Below are positions 45,001 through 53,902 of a stretch of 64,000 bases of DNA, piece by piece. The DNA is from Leptasterias polaris (Eukaryota; Echinodermata; Asteroidea; Forcipulatida; Asteriidae). The stretch's first letter is position 1; the number at the start of each line of letters is the position of its first letter. The position numbers were made by a program, and so were the translations under genes. The notes under the pieces were generated by a model that was given only the letters and a program-made list of their open reading frames with translations, was not told where the DNA came from and did not search any database. Where the stretch lies: the NCBI GenBank assembly GCA_037783415.1, contig JAZGTN010000236.1:434001-498000 (forward strand), read 5' to 3'.

Positions 45001-48000
45001 ACAGTAATTACATGTTCTCCTTCAATTTTTACTTATTTGAAACCTTTTTATACCACACAACTCTTACATTTTTTTAAAAGTTCTTATCAATGTGAATTCA
45101 CAAGTGTTTGAAATGAAGGCCCTTGTGTAATATCTATTATGTTAAAGTTAACTTCTTTTTGTTCAAAGTATATGCCACTGACTTTTTAAAATGTATTTTT
45201 GAAAGTGTACTGTTGCTGTTTTTGTAATGATTTTATGCCAAATAAATAAAAACAAGGTAAACAATATTTGACTAAACATTATGAAAGAAAATGAAGCTCT
45301 CTCTAAACAATGGTCCACTGGCCAAACATCTCAGGACTGCTAAAATATCTCTCCAATGCGCCGTATTTTTGACCGTGTGAGGGCGCTTTCAAAAATATTT
45401 CTATCACTTCCGGGGTATAATGCGATTATCGTCAGCTCAGCTCTGTACAGTTTTAACACCGGCTGGCGTTCTGTCATCACTTTTACTGTGCTTCTAAGGT
45501 GGGTTATAACGGTTTCTTTAAAGGTCTTATTGTCCGTAATGGATATGATGTCTGGTTGCAATGTGTTCCAGTCTTTCACTGTTAGGGGGAAGTATTTGAA
45601 GCAGCCTTTACTCTTTGTTTGTGGAGAACAGTTTGGCCATGCAGTTGCTAGCGTGAATGTGATTGTGTCTGAATTGGCGTGTGACAAGAACACATCCCAG
45701 AACCAACGTTTGAGCTGAATATAACTAATGATGCAGTGAGGTCGTCAAGTTGTGCACCTGGGATGTCTTTTTGTCTCGTAATTTTATAGACGGAAAGTGG
45801 CAAGACTCTCCACCACGGTCAGGCTGCCGTCCCGATCCTGGCAGGAAAGTTTTAAATTTACAACCGGTCACACACCAATCCAGACACAATCACATTCACA
45901 GCAAGGTCTACCAAATGTTCTCCGCAAATAACTAAAAACTAAGAAGCAACTAAAAACTATACCGCACACAGTAAAAGTGATGACAGAACGCCGGCCAATG
46001 TTAAAACTGTACACAGAGCTGAGCAGACGATAAGTGCATTATACCCCCGGAAGTGATATAAATATTTTTGAGAGCGCCCTCACGCGGTCAAAAATATGGA
46101 GCATTGGTTTGGCTTGGTAGTTTAGTGTTGAAAAGCAGTCCTATTGCTATTAATATGAAATAGACTTGAGAAAAAGCTGACAGACCAGTGAAACGACACG
46201 CTGAATTGTCCTGCTGGATAGACAAACGTTAAGCGCAAACCCAGGAATAATCCACAAAATAGCTTCTGTACAGTGAGTGGCCTCTGAACTAATCAAAACA
46301 TCATGGACAAATCTTCTCGGAAAATGCAATAAATCAATACACTATTGACTAACAGAATGCGTAAATGTTACATGCGTAGTGTTACATGAAGGTACAGGTA
46401 CAAACCGAAAGACGGCCCTACATTAAAGAATCACCAAGGTTACCGCGCTGAAGTTGAAGCCCGGAAACTTCATTGTGACCACATTAAATATCTAGAGCAG
46501 CCCTACAAACATTTTGCCATTTCAATTTATGCCAATTTGGTTCATAAAAAACCCCACCTAAAACTGAATCTTTTTGTGGATATTTCAAGCAATATTGTTC
46601 CCTTAGTCGTGACATACAGGAAGCAGCTTGTAATTTTAACCTTCTTGAAAATGAAACATTTACTGTACAGGTATTTGCAGCAAATTTTTTTAACAGAATT
46701 CGTTATAACAACATCTTCGCTATTCACATGAAACGAGAAAAAATAATTCTAATTATCCTATAAGCTTACAAATAAACGGTGGCAAGATCTATTAAATTGT
46801 TACTAGCTTTAACTGAAATACAAATCAGGAAAATTGTCAAATAAACAAATCAAGTGTTTTGAAAGGAAAACAATTGATGAGTTTCTTGGCAACCACCAAA
46901 TTCTCAACACTCTTCCTTCCTCTGCTATACTGGTACAACTCCACGGAAAAGTGAAAAGGTCAAGTGTTGTACATCAATAACTGCAAATGCCTCTGTTCAT
47001 GGATCCTACTCAAACTACAGGCTCATTTAAAATGTAGAGAATCTCAGCCACATGACAAAAACCTTTTGGGCGGTATTTACCAAATTTTTTGTCATGTTCC
47101 CTATGTACAATAAATACAATGTACAAAGATTCTCCTAATACCAAAAAGGGCTCTGACTATTTGGGCCTCTCAGCCTCAGTTTGATTTCACTGATTGTGCA
47201 TAGGAGAATAACTAAGATGGCTGCGCAGAGTAGGGTTACCCCGTCATACCAAAAAGAGGTGACCTACTAAGTACCTCACCAATAGATAGGTTGCAGTATG
47301 ACGTAAATCGGCCATCTTTACGGGCAATTTGGAACACACAGTCATGCGATACGCGTGAGAACGGCGTGCAGCACGCGCACATTTAGCAAACTCATTACAT
47401 GATTGGTTAGTGAATGACGCGGCTGCGTTAATAATTTGAGCGCTTGACGCGCCTGCGAGCCAAAATGCGATTTGCCCGTAAAGATGGCGTCTACTGGGAA
47501 CTATCTATACGATCTGCCTTTTGAATAAAAAACATAAAATTAAATTGGAGCTATTGACACAAATGATCCTCAGGGAAATTTAACAGACTATTGAGTCCCC
47601 AAAATCCTGAAATCTTGACAAATCACAGACCCGATTTATTTTATTCACCAACTTGTTCAGTTCATCAAGCCATTATGAGATATGCATAACAACGAGGCAT
47701 CTTGCCTGACAACCAAATCCAACATCAACACAATCTCTCCTACTCCTTGCTCAATGCTCCTACCCAACCCTGGCAGTTTGCCTCCACGGGTCAAGGTCAT
47801 GTTAATGAGAACCAGGAATAGCTTTATTCCGATACACTGGGGGATACACTGGGGATACACTGAAATACACATACATCCTAGGTCTGCTGCAGCTGCATCT
47901 CACGCTAGATACCCCCTGACTCTGTCAGTCAGTAACACCATACCTGGGCTGTAAGTGCTTTCACACTTTAAACCAACATAGAACAGATGTATACTTATGA

Positions 48001-48821
48001 CTTGAGCTGATCAGTATCCACTTTAAGGAAAGGTACAATATCAAATTTGGGGAAAAGATAGATCTGTATTACTTAGATCAATCCATCTTATAAAACCTAT
48101 CACAAAATTACTGACGAAAATTTACTTGAAAGGTAAATTACAGCATTGGTAATATAAAAAAAAATTTAAAAGAGAAGAAAATAATTTTGTTTTACTTTCA
48201 ATCTGAAATCTCACTGATTCTAAAGTTCATACCAGTACCAATTCTCCAGAGAAATATTTCCATATGAAAGCTCACCGATTACAAAGTTCATACCAGTACT
48301 AAACCTCCAGAGAAATATTTCCCTCTCTGGCGTGGTGTGTTTATTAAAAACTAGCAGATGGGAATTAATTTGGTTAAAAAACCAATGGTGTAATTTTTCT
48401 TTGAATTTGCCAGGACGACCATTAAACAACAAACTTGTCAACTACCCCTTCTACTTCTGTAAACTGTACATCCAGCTCAAAAAAGATCCATTATCAACTC
48501 AAATCCTCTGACACTCATGATGATTGTAATGAAATTTAGATGTGGAAACCATAGGCCAGAACATAACTATTTAACTAAATCCAGAGGGCAAAGTACTTGA
48601 TTTTTCCATATATAAAAAATGAAATCATAAGAGAAGAATATTTCAAAACCACTGTCAATTAACAAGTCAAATTTTTATGATTTACATGACTGATAATTAG
48701 TTTTTTTACAAAATCTGTTAAAGAATACCATAGTTCAGATATTCTATAGACTACATATAAACATGAACACCAGCTAGGCACTTACTCCATTCATATCATC
48801 TGGTTCCCCATCCATCACCAT
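23826..48821 (-). CDS. uncharacterised coiled-coil and acidic protein, nine exons, 554 aa
   Basis: Exons in order: 48821-48786, 44450-44286, 31961-31889, 30282-30072, 29190-29030, 28129-27954, 27162-26959, 26047-25666, 24082-23826. All junctions are GT-AG with matching phases and the sum is 555 codons with the stop. Residues about 13-130 are strongly charged and helical (KKEEQYRKWQ, QERRELQQAL, RRAERKLAAKLQ), likely a coiled coil. 150-175 is acidic (SSSDEEEENGER). 215-345 is a mixed globular-looking part with NALWGTLRDD and NNPIPDYNNL. 343-400 is acidic and proline-rich. I do not recognise the family. No signal peptide or membrane segment, so intracellular. An in-frame TAA four codons before the first ATG supports the start. 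Further small exons in the large introns cannot be excluded. Confidence 0.85.
24083..25665 (-). other. coiled-coil gene intron 8
   Basis: 1.58 kb, donor GTAAAT, AT-rich. No repeat or nested gene could be supported. Confidence 0.6.
25666..26047 (-). CDS. coiled-coil gene exon 8, acidic and proline-rich
   Basis: 382 nt, phase 0 to 1, acceptor TTTCTTCATAG, donor GTAAAT. It starts DNSDEDEPSYKKWLREV, includes VDDDDSMSWDSLPD and ends with a basic GRFIPGKEV stretch. It is the longest exon. Confidence 0.9.
26048..26958 (-). other. coiled-coil gene intron 7
   Basis: 911 nt, AT-rich, ends in TTTCTTCATAG. Nothing else recognised. Confidence 0.55.
26959..27162 (-). CDS. coiled-coil gene exon 7
   Basis: 204 nt, phase 0 to 0, acceptor TTCTTGTCATCCAG, donor GTAAAG. 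It includes VKDVQKKVELMYRVAMTNED and NNPIPDYNNL followed by RYHPSWIEE. Confidence 0.9.
27163..27953 (-). other. coiled-coil gene intron 6
   Basis: 791 nt. No gene or identified repeat inside. Confidence 0.55.
27954..28129 (-). CDS. coiled-coil gene exon 6
   Basis: 176 nt, phase 1 to 0, acceptor TGTACTTGTGTGCAG, donor GTGAGA. It encodes RAGVNALWGTLRDDSTVKL and then KSAYGAFVRECLTHN. Confidence 0.9.
28229..28352. repeat. GGGCCCAATTT-type palindromic MITE in intron 5
   Basis: The left end gagtccaatttcatggtactgct and right end agcagagtcaggaaattgggccc are inverted copies; about 124 bp. Related to 36556-36674. Confidence 0.6.
28353..28410. repeat. hAT-like terminal fragment with 20-G run
   Basis: cagagtggcgtaactagac followed by 20 G at 28385-28404 has the look of a transposon terminus. 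The partner end was not found. Confidence 0.3.
28411..29029 (-). other. coiled-coil gene intron 5, remainder
   Basis: AT-rich sequence; nothing else recognised. Confidence 0.5.
29030..29190 (-). CDS. coiled-coil gene exon 5
   Basis: 161 nt, phase 2 to 1, acceptor TTATTTCCACACAG, donor GTACTT. It encodes HMEEDGEEAEPLLYQQDL, FGSRQAAYFL and VIPVPQSLKKQG. Confidence 0.9.
29191..30071 (-). other. coiled-coil gene intron 4
   Basis: 881 nt, donor GTCAGT. Nothing recognised. Confidence 0.55.
30072..30282 (-). CDS. coiled-coil gene exon 4, basic helix then acidic tract
   Basis: 211 nt, phase 1 to 2, acceptor TTTTCTCCACAG, donor GTCAGT. It starts ESEKQEARTKRRAERKLAAK and ends SSSDEEEENGER, a likely casein-kinase-type acidic serine cluster. 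Confidence 0.9.
30483..30615 (-). mobile_element. tRNA-derived SINE, family A, copy 3
   Basis: It keeps gggtcgaacaaagaaaatttgactagag, cgacctccggattaacgtgc and tctccctattttgtcaatatc in the same order as copies 1 and 4, with a damaged core. Confidence 0.65.
30616..31616 (-). other. coiled-coil gene intron 3, remainder
   Basis: AT-rich, with 15 G at 31110-31124. Nothing else recognised. Confidence 0.5.
31617..31684. repeat. perfect 34-bp tandem duplication
   Basis: The unit begins aatcaaaaaggctgtttaaa and ends ccactcgggt; both copies are identical. Confidence 0.9.
31889..31961 (-). CDS. coiled-coil gene exon 3
   Basis: 73 nt, phase 0 to 1, acceptor CCCCTTTGTAG, donor GTAATT. It encodes IREAERQERRELQQAL and TKRGKIDL, continuing the charged helix. 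Confidence 0.88.
31962..33616 (-). other. coiled-coil gene intron 2, 3' part
   Basis: Part of a 12.3 kb intron. It holds 17 G at 32653-32669, 10 C at 32908-32917 and a 17-bp CCCCACCCCACTCAACA-type minisatellite at about 33118-33174. No gene. Confidence 0.5.
33118..33174. repeat. 17-bp C-rich minisatellite, three units
   Basis: Units of the form caacaccccaccccact; the first unit is slightly longer. Confidence 0.75.
33617..34122. mobile_element. hAT-like non-autonomous DNA transposon with 8-bp TSD
   Basis: The perfect 8-bp duplication ATTATACC lies at 33609-33616 and 34123-34130. The right terminus, read inward, is CAGGGGGGGGCGGACACG. The left terminus has a 24-G run directly after the duplication and then CGGACACG, so the expected CA and nine-G start was replaced by an expanded G tract. 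The 506-bp interior has no transposase. Confidence 0.8.
34131..36555 (-). other. coiled-coil gene intron 2, middle
   Basis: No gene. It has 15 G at 34524-34538 and short unrelated open frames. Confidence 0.45.
36556..36674. repeat. GGGCCCAATTTCAT-type palindromic MITE
   Basis: Left ggggcccaatttcatggctgc and right gcggtgccatgaaactgggg are inverted. The interior has aattctgtgcg and its inverse cacagaattcc. Confidence 0.7.
36990..37440. repeat. dispersed repeat, copy 2 (paired with 9890-10290)
   Basis: See the blocks listed for 9890-10290; same order and orientation. Confidence 0.65.
37441..40813 (-). other. coiled-coil gene intron 2, upstream part
   Basis: No gene. It contains a diverged TTAAAGG-family fragment (about 37945-38110, gtaagattgg and atgttcacagattt), half of a GGGCCC-type MITE (about 38570-38650) and two diverged ~90-bp direct repeats at 38690-38775 and 38870-38960 sharing cttgcatatgacatca and aaacagcgccctca. 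Confidence 0.45.
38690..38960. repeat. diverged direct repeat pair
   Basis: ttgcatatgacatca, aaacagcgccctca[a/t]tga and gaactttttat occur in the same order in both copies, about 180 bp apart. Confidence 0.6.
40814..41040 (-). mobile_element. tRNA-derived SINE, family A, copy 4 (most complete)
   Basis: The core on the minus strand reads TAGCTCAGTTGGTAGAGCG (A-box) then ACGTTAA in the anticodon-loop position and GGTTAAAATTCC (B-box side). The upstream constant block runs through gccagtcagaagccatacaac to about 41040. The loop would place GTT as anticodon, but the flanks show it is a SINE. Confidence 0.78.
41041..41345 (+). mobile_element. tRNA-derived SINE, family B
   Basis: The tRNA-like head at about 41044-41120 has A-box TGGCTTGTGCG and B-box GGTTCGATACC ending in CCGGCCAGGGCC. 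The body carries gttttcctccctcgggaaaa and ends ttcagctcttagctgcgag, followed by an A-rich stretch. It begins at the upstream end of SINE A copy 4, in opposite orientation. Confidence 0.8.
41346..42719 (-). other. coiled-coil gene intron 2, no gene seen
   Basis: AT-rich, with A and T homopolymers (41369-41378, 41662-41671). No supported gene or repeat. Confidence 0.45.
42720..42925 (+). repeat. retroelement 3'-end-like repeat, copy 1
   Basis: ttattgcatctgatgaagta, gttagtcttatagtgctacc and cagactaacacagct form a chain that I recall from dispersed repeats in several animal groups. A shorter copy lies at 43765-43845. Family not determined. Confidence 0.45.
43100..43395 (+). repeat. LINE 3'-end-like sequence
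   Basis: A pyrimidine-rich stretch, a long T/A-rich untranslated-type region and a terminal gtgtaataaaataaaataaa tail suggest the 3' end of a LINE. No coding part remains. Confidence 0.4.
43765..43845 (+). repeat. retroelement 3'-end-like repeat, copy 2
   Basis: It shares acttggcttgtcccctttat and tgcatctgatgaagtag with 42765-42815, about 1 kb away. Confidence 0.6.
44286..44450 (-). CDS. coiled-coil gene exon 2
   Basis: 165 nt, phase 0 to 0, acceptor TACTCTTAACAG, donor GTGGGT. It encodes KKEEQYRKWQNFKVNQRNEK and onward to VQEQRRQSE, rich in Lys, Glu and Gln with heptad-like spacing. Confidence 0.9.
44451..45349 (-). other. coiled-coil gene intron 1, 3' part
   Basis: No gene. A LINE-tail-like stretch (ccaaataaataaaaac) lies near 45237. 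Confidence 0.4.
45340..45693 (-). mobile_element. LINE 3' end with ORF2 C-terminus
   Basis: The minus-strand frame has CFKYFPLTVKDWNTLQPDI and FKETVITHLRS, the closing motif of CR1/L2-type ORF2 proteins, followed by a 3' untranslated part containing agcgccctcac. It is the left arm of an inverted pair with 45868-46110. Confidence 0.7.
45868..46110 (+). mobile_element. second LINE 3' end, inverted relative to the first
   Basis: gacacaatcacattcac, cagtaaaagtgatgacagaa, cggaagtgatataaatattt and gagcgccctcac match the reverse complement of 45350-45690. About 110 bp of the ORF part is missing. Confidence 0.75.
46111..47284 (-). other. coiled-coil gene intron 1, no gene seen
   Basis: AT-rich with short open frames only; no supported feature. 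Confidence 0.45.
47285..47505. mobile_element. MITE with TA target duplication (Tc1/mariner-like)
   Basis: Inverted ends GATAGGTTGCAGTA..GCCATCTTTACGGGCAA and TTTGCCCGTAAAGATGGC..GGGAACTATC are flanked by TA on both sides. The 221-bp element is GC-richer than its surroundings and non-coding. Confidence 0.65.
47506..48785 (-). other. coiled-coil gene intron 1, 5' part
   Basis: No gene. At 48195-48320 two half-copies of a ctcac[t/c]gatt..aagttcataccagtac repeat occur, related to positions 50-120. Confidence 0.45.
48786..48821 (-). CDS. coiled-coil gene exon 1 with start codon
   Basis: It encodes MVMDGEPDDMNG, then donor GTAAGTG, phase 0. An in-frame TAA four codons upstream and no AG acceptor between them make this a true start. 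The third codon is a second ATG. Confidence 0.75.
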
Positions 48822-49659
48822 TGCAGCATCGTTTTAGATGTCAGAGGCTACACCATTATGCACAACGATATCAAATTAATTTGACTTGATATTGGCCGGG
48901 AGAGCCATTGTGTGTACGGTAAGGATGATCCCAGGCTCCTTGCCCGTAGTATGAATTGCAATGATTGATTATTTATGAGTTGTGGATCGTGGGTGGTTAG
49001 CAAGGAGGGATGGAACTTGAGCTTGCCGTAGTGTATCGCGATGTATTTACCAAGACAAGGCTATCACAATTAATGACACAAGGTATATATTTACCGCAAC
49101 CCCCCGTCAGTGAGTGGGGAGGCCGTGATGTATAATAACACAGCCATAATTGGAGACGATCAATACCGGTACTCGGCGGAGTGGTGGCCGACTGTGCGCT
49201 TTCACCAGTCACAGTCATTCCTGACAACGGCCAGATTGCTCATCCGGCATTACGTAACCATGGTAACAGTATTGGTATACTTTTGTCTGGTATTAAACAC
49301 CTCCTCATGATCAAATGATACTCAAGTGATGATCAGACGAAAGTGAACAAATATTTGTCAACCGTCTGCACACTGATACTGATCATTCAAATATCTACAT
49401 GATTGCATGATACCAACTTTTGTGTGTGTCTAGACTATTTTAAAAAGAACTCTCATTCCAAATTCACTCTTGAAATTCCAAATTCCAAAATCTGCAGACC
49501 ATGACGAAGCAGACTTTTTTGATATCAGAGTTATTTCCATTTTTAAGATGGTCAAAAGTAAAACAATCCTAAGGTGAACGTATCAAAAGCCCCTTTATTA
49601 CCAACGGCTTTTACATCCCAGCATCCAAAGGATGAAGCAATAACGGTTAAGTGTCTTGG
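48822..49659. other. 5' flank and likely promoter region of the coiled-coil gene
   Basis: No TATA box is evident. The stretch 49090-49260 is richer in G+C than its surroundings. No divergent gene was found. Confidence 0.35.
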
Positions 49660-49785
49660 ATAATAGTTAAGTGTCTTGATTCAGGACACAAGTGTCACCA
49701 CAAAGTTTCAAACCCACACTCTGCTGATCAGAAACACCAGAGCTTGAGTCCAGTGCACTTGACCACTCGTCCATGACATACCACA
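49660..49785 (-). mobile_element. tRNA-derived SINE, family C, copy 2 (partial)
   Basis: Read inverted it has the hallmark order: gtcaagtgcactgg, agagtgtgggtttgaaac, gacacttgtgtcc and caagacacttaac. Confidence 0.6.
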
Positions 49786-50399
49786 TAAATTGCTTCTAAA
49801 TTTCCACTCTTAACGACACTGTATCAACATCAATGCAATAGCTTAAATTTATCATTGACCAAAACATTTTACAAAAAGATGATTAAGCATTTAAAGCGTG
49901 AAGATAGCAAAGTAATTTGGCTGTTTGGGTATTAAGATCATGCATTCCACTAATAGTGTTGTTGATCTCATCTCGTGGCGATGTCTCACATACTCCCCCT
50001 AGAGACGATCCCCGATAATGATTTAGTGTCCGAGTACACATGTTTCGGGCTGAGGACTTGCAGGGCATAGGAACTATCACAACAAACTGGATTTTGATTC
50101 ACAACAGTCTATTAAGCGCAGTCAGTAGAAGCCAGTATGTTGTAAGAGGATCCCAGATGATTGATTCCTCGTATCTACACAGCCCAAGGATTCAGTTACA
50201 ATAGCAGAGGAGGTATTCCTTTCCTCAATAGTATTACAAAAACTCAATGTCTAACATAGGGCCGGGGATGAGGTTGTCAGTTTACCTTCCTCCTATTGTG
50301 AAACTGAAAGCAGGTGGATGTGAGGGGAGGGTGAGGGAAACACATTGAGGCATTGTATAGACATTCATCTGTCTAATAACGTCAAATAATTCAGCTCTT

Positions 50400-50480
50400 T
50401 CAGTTTCTTTGCACCTAAGGCCGTGTCCGAACTGGCAGCTACGGCTATGGCTACGGCTACAGCTGGATTGCCTCGTCATC
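50400..50480. repeat. fragment of GTGTCCGAACTGG MITE family
   Basis: ctaaggccgtgtccgaactgg followed by gctacggctatggctacgg matches the left half of 62986-63108. Confidence 0.5.
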
Positions 50481-50566
50481 ATGCGTTGGATTTAGGGAAG
50501 GGTGGAGATAAGGGAAGGAGATGTATACTGCTAATAGTTTATTAAAGGTGGAGAAATAAGAAGGCT

Positions 50567-50755
50567 TGGGATGTGTCGTAGTTTGTAGCGTGTCGTGGTC
50601 AAGCAGTCTAATGTGTTGGACCAAAGCTCTGATGGTGAAGACATCGGAGTGTGGGTTTGAACCCTGGTCGCGACACCTGTGTCCTTCAGCAAGACACTTA
50701 ACTATGATTGCTTCTCTTTACAGAGGAGTTAATTGGTACCTACTAAGGTAGAGAT
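50567..50755 (+). mobile_element. tRNA-derived SINE, family C, copy 3
   Basis: The head cgtggtcaagcagtctaatg has A-box TGGTCAAGCAG; the B-box region is gggtttgaaccctgg. The body has tgtccttcagcaagacactt and ends gttaattggtacctac. Plus orientation. Confidence 0.75.
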
Positions 50756-53700
50756 CGGTCATACGAATAACTACTTAGCAACCTGTATGCCTATTTAAGC
50801 AAATTTGTTGATAATAAAAGACCAGCCATCATTTCATGTGTTCACTAAGAAGGTGATGTCTACCAAACTATCAAACATTTTGTGCAAACTTGGTACAGGC
50901 ATCGGTTATTCTGGGAAGAGTTCTTGCCATTCTTTTAGTAGCTTAAAGCCAATAAAGTGAATGAAAATCTGTTGTAAGTTGTTCCCTAAACTGATTCAAT
51001 AACTTTCAGTCCACAAACGGTACATTAACATCAAGTACCTTCTTTTAAACCTACAATATTTTTGTAATTTTTAAGAGTTATAGTCCCATAAAAGTTGCTT
51101 CGTATGTATCTTTAATCTAACACTTGCAATACATGCATTCTATTGCATTTGTCTTCAACGTAAGTAACTGGCCGATTAGTTAACCGATTAGTTAAATTTA
51201 TGTGTCATAAATTTCACACACTTGCCAGATATTTATTTTATTATGATTGTACATCACACTCCAATCATTTAAACTTTTATTTTCTTTCCTATATTTCTCT
51301 TAATTAAGATCTACAGTCTGCAACCTCAGTACGTGTCAATTCCATGCATAAATCATAGAGCTGTGCCCCGTGGAGACAAGATAGCGTGGTTGAACAGTAA
51401 ATGAGTTTGACACTTGTTTCAACTGTAGCCCACATCAAACTTGCCCTAAGTATGATAAAAAATGTCATGACATCATTAGGGCAATAGAGTTTAGTGCAGG
51501 GGAAATCTCTTTTTTAAATCATCACCACTAACACCATGTAATGTTAAAGGCAGACTTCTCCCTGGGAATTGCAGCAATTTTTAGACATCTCTAAACTAAA
51601 TTTGAAACATCTTCATTATGGTTTGGGTTAAGATTAGGGTACTTAGGGTCAGGGTTAGGGTCAATATTTAAACCACTGGACTAAGACCAGTGGTCCAGTG
51701 TGAATCCTGGATCTGGAGACTTACATATGGATCTGGTTTTCCAGTCCATACTGATTGCGTGGGTTTCCCCAGTTGAGGTTTTCCTCCCACAATTCAAACT
51801 GACCTTTCTTCATCATATTCATCAGGCCTACGGCTTACAGCGCTAGATACTTTTAAGATACATAACTAGAAAGATGTAATAATCCTAACAATGCAGATTT
51901 AGTGCACATCTTAAAAAACTGGTGCCGTGTATCATTTAGTTAATAGATGCCTGTGTAATTAAAACGTTGCAGTTAAATTAATCCCTACTCAATTAGGCCT
52001 TTCCCCTACTCAATAAAAACCAATCAGCAGAATATAATGGCCCCAGAATCATCAGATGCTATTGGGGGAAAAAACAACACTTGTATTTCAACACTTCACT
52101 TTGTTTTTGAGATGTATAATAAATAAAAATCGGTATCCCTGGCACGGTCGCACACGAAGGATTCTGGATGTAATCCAAGCCCAAGCAATACCGGCAACCA
52201 TCATGGCAAGCTGATTTTGAAGCAATGCGGTTCACAACTTTAAAACCTGGCACAGGTACAGGTAAACTACAGCATGGAATCCATCTTCGCAGCTTGATAT
52301 ATTTTAAAACTGTACGATGCATTGCAGTAATTTTCAAGATGGGCATGTGCATATCGGCTATTGCTACATTTAGTTCATTTGATACTCAGATTCAAACAGA
52401 TGAAGCCATTGTAACTATGTTCCAGTTTCCTTGCAATTCAAACTTTAAAGCGAAGTGAAATAAAACACGAGCATAAGATTTGGTATTTATGACTTGGGCT
52501 CTGGCAAAAATATCATAGTGTAAACACCAGCGGCCTGGATACACAGTTTTAGAGCCTTGTTTCCTTCATGAGCGATCCCTCCCCATAAATGTTTCAAGCC
52601 TGCTGCATTCAGACCTTTATGACTGGAATGGATCTACAATTCATCAACAAACCCAACTGACATTTTATTACTAGTAGATTATGCTAAAATGAAAGGTAGG
52701 GTCAATGTCTAAATAATGCTAGAATTGTGACAATCACTCGAGGACATGTAGGGAGTATGATGTTTGATTAAAGTAAGGTAGTTTTGTAAATGTGGACAGC
52801 ATCCCAATAAATCAAACGCTGATTTGATAAGGTATCTGTAACAAACATTGTTTATATGTGGCTGTTTGCTTTGAAGCGCTTAAATGCACTAATAAAACAA
52901 GTCATGCAGGTTATGATACCTACCTTTTAAAACTAGTTTCTTAGACTATAACGACACAATTAAAAAATGTTTCCACTGATTCATATGAAAGTTGTTCCCA
53001 ATAACTTTTGGCAAAAGATTGTTTTGTTTACCACTAGTTTGTAGACATGTATATGGTCTTGAGATACTTCATCTAAAAAAACACATCAAAATAAGTAAAA
53101 TCTCTTGCCCTCTTGGACTGATATAATAAACTGCATCAAGTTGTTAACAATATACCATGGCTGTCAGTGGCTGCTGATGCACCACAACACCTTGTAAACT
53201 TTATAAGGTGTAACATAAATGGGTCATAGTTAAAAACTGTCTATAAAAAAAGATGCTTTGAGACGCCTGTAGATAAAGCGCTACATAAAACTAGTTATTA
53301 TTAAAGACGCATCAATACATCAGTTCTGCCAAACTAAAAATGTACAAAACTACAAATTGTTTTCACATTTCAAAATGAACCCATACAAAAATATATCCAA
53401 AAAGAACAGACCAGGTTCTGTTGCAAAAAATCCCTACTCAAGTTATTCAATGTCTGTACTTTTGCATCACACCAAGTGAATCCAAACACCCCCGCACACT
53501 CAGTCACAAACCCAAATCGGCAAAACTGAGTAATTTTGACAGCACCGGGGCTAGAGCTTTGCCACATAGCTTCGGGATATTTAGACAACTTTGGCCTGCC
53601 TCAAAAATGCCATGAATGAAACTGTTATTTTTGTTAACGTTTCCCATAGGTTAGGGGTGGCCTGATTTACTTCTACCTCTGAGTGGATTATGGGAAAGAA

Positions 53701-53902
53701 GATCAGGGCTGCTGCTTGTGGGAAAGATTTTGTAAAAAGAGAAAAACAAATCCAGTTCAATAGAGCAAGACGAGTAGTCTCAATATTTGTTGCAGGACGC
53801 TGATGTAAATGCCCCTTTTGCACAATAGTCTGCAATTTTGAATAAGAGTGTTACCCTCTAATATTATTGCTGTGCCGTGTCTTATTTCAGAGAGGGCATG
53901 GA
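50756..53902. other. intergenic with repeat remnants
   Basis: No gene. A SINE-like remnant (about 51650-51870; ggttttcctcccac, ggatctggagacttac) and a tail-like tttgagacgcctgtagataaagcgctac at 53255-53285, of the kind that ends many SINE/LINE copies, are the only recognisable pieces. Confidence 0.4.

Noticed and set aside
45350..46110. DNA transposon with long terminal inverted repeats
   Set aside because: The arms contain a LINE ORF2 C-terminus and 3' untranslated part, one arm has an internal deletion and no target duplication was found, so two LINE ends are the better reading.
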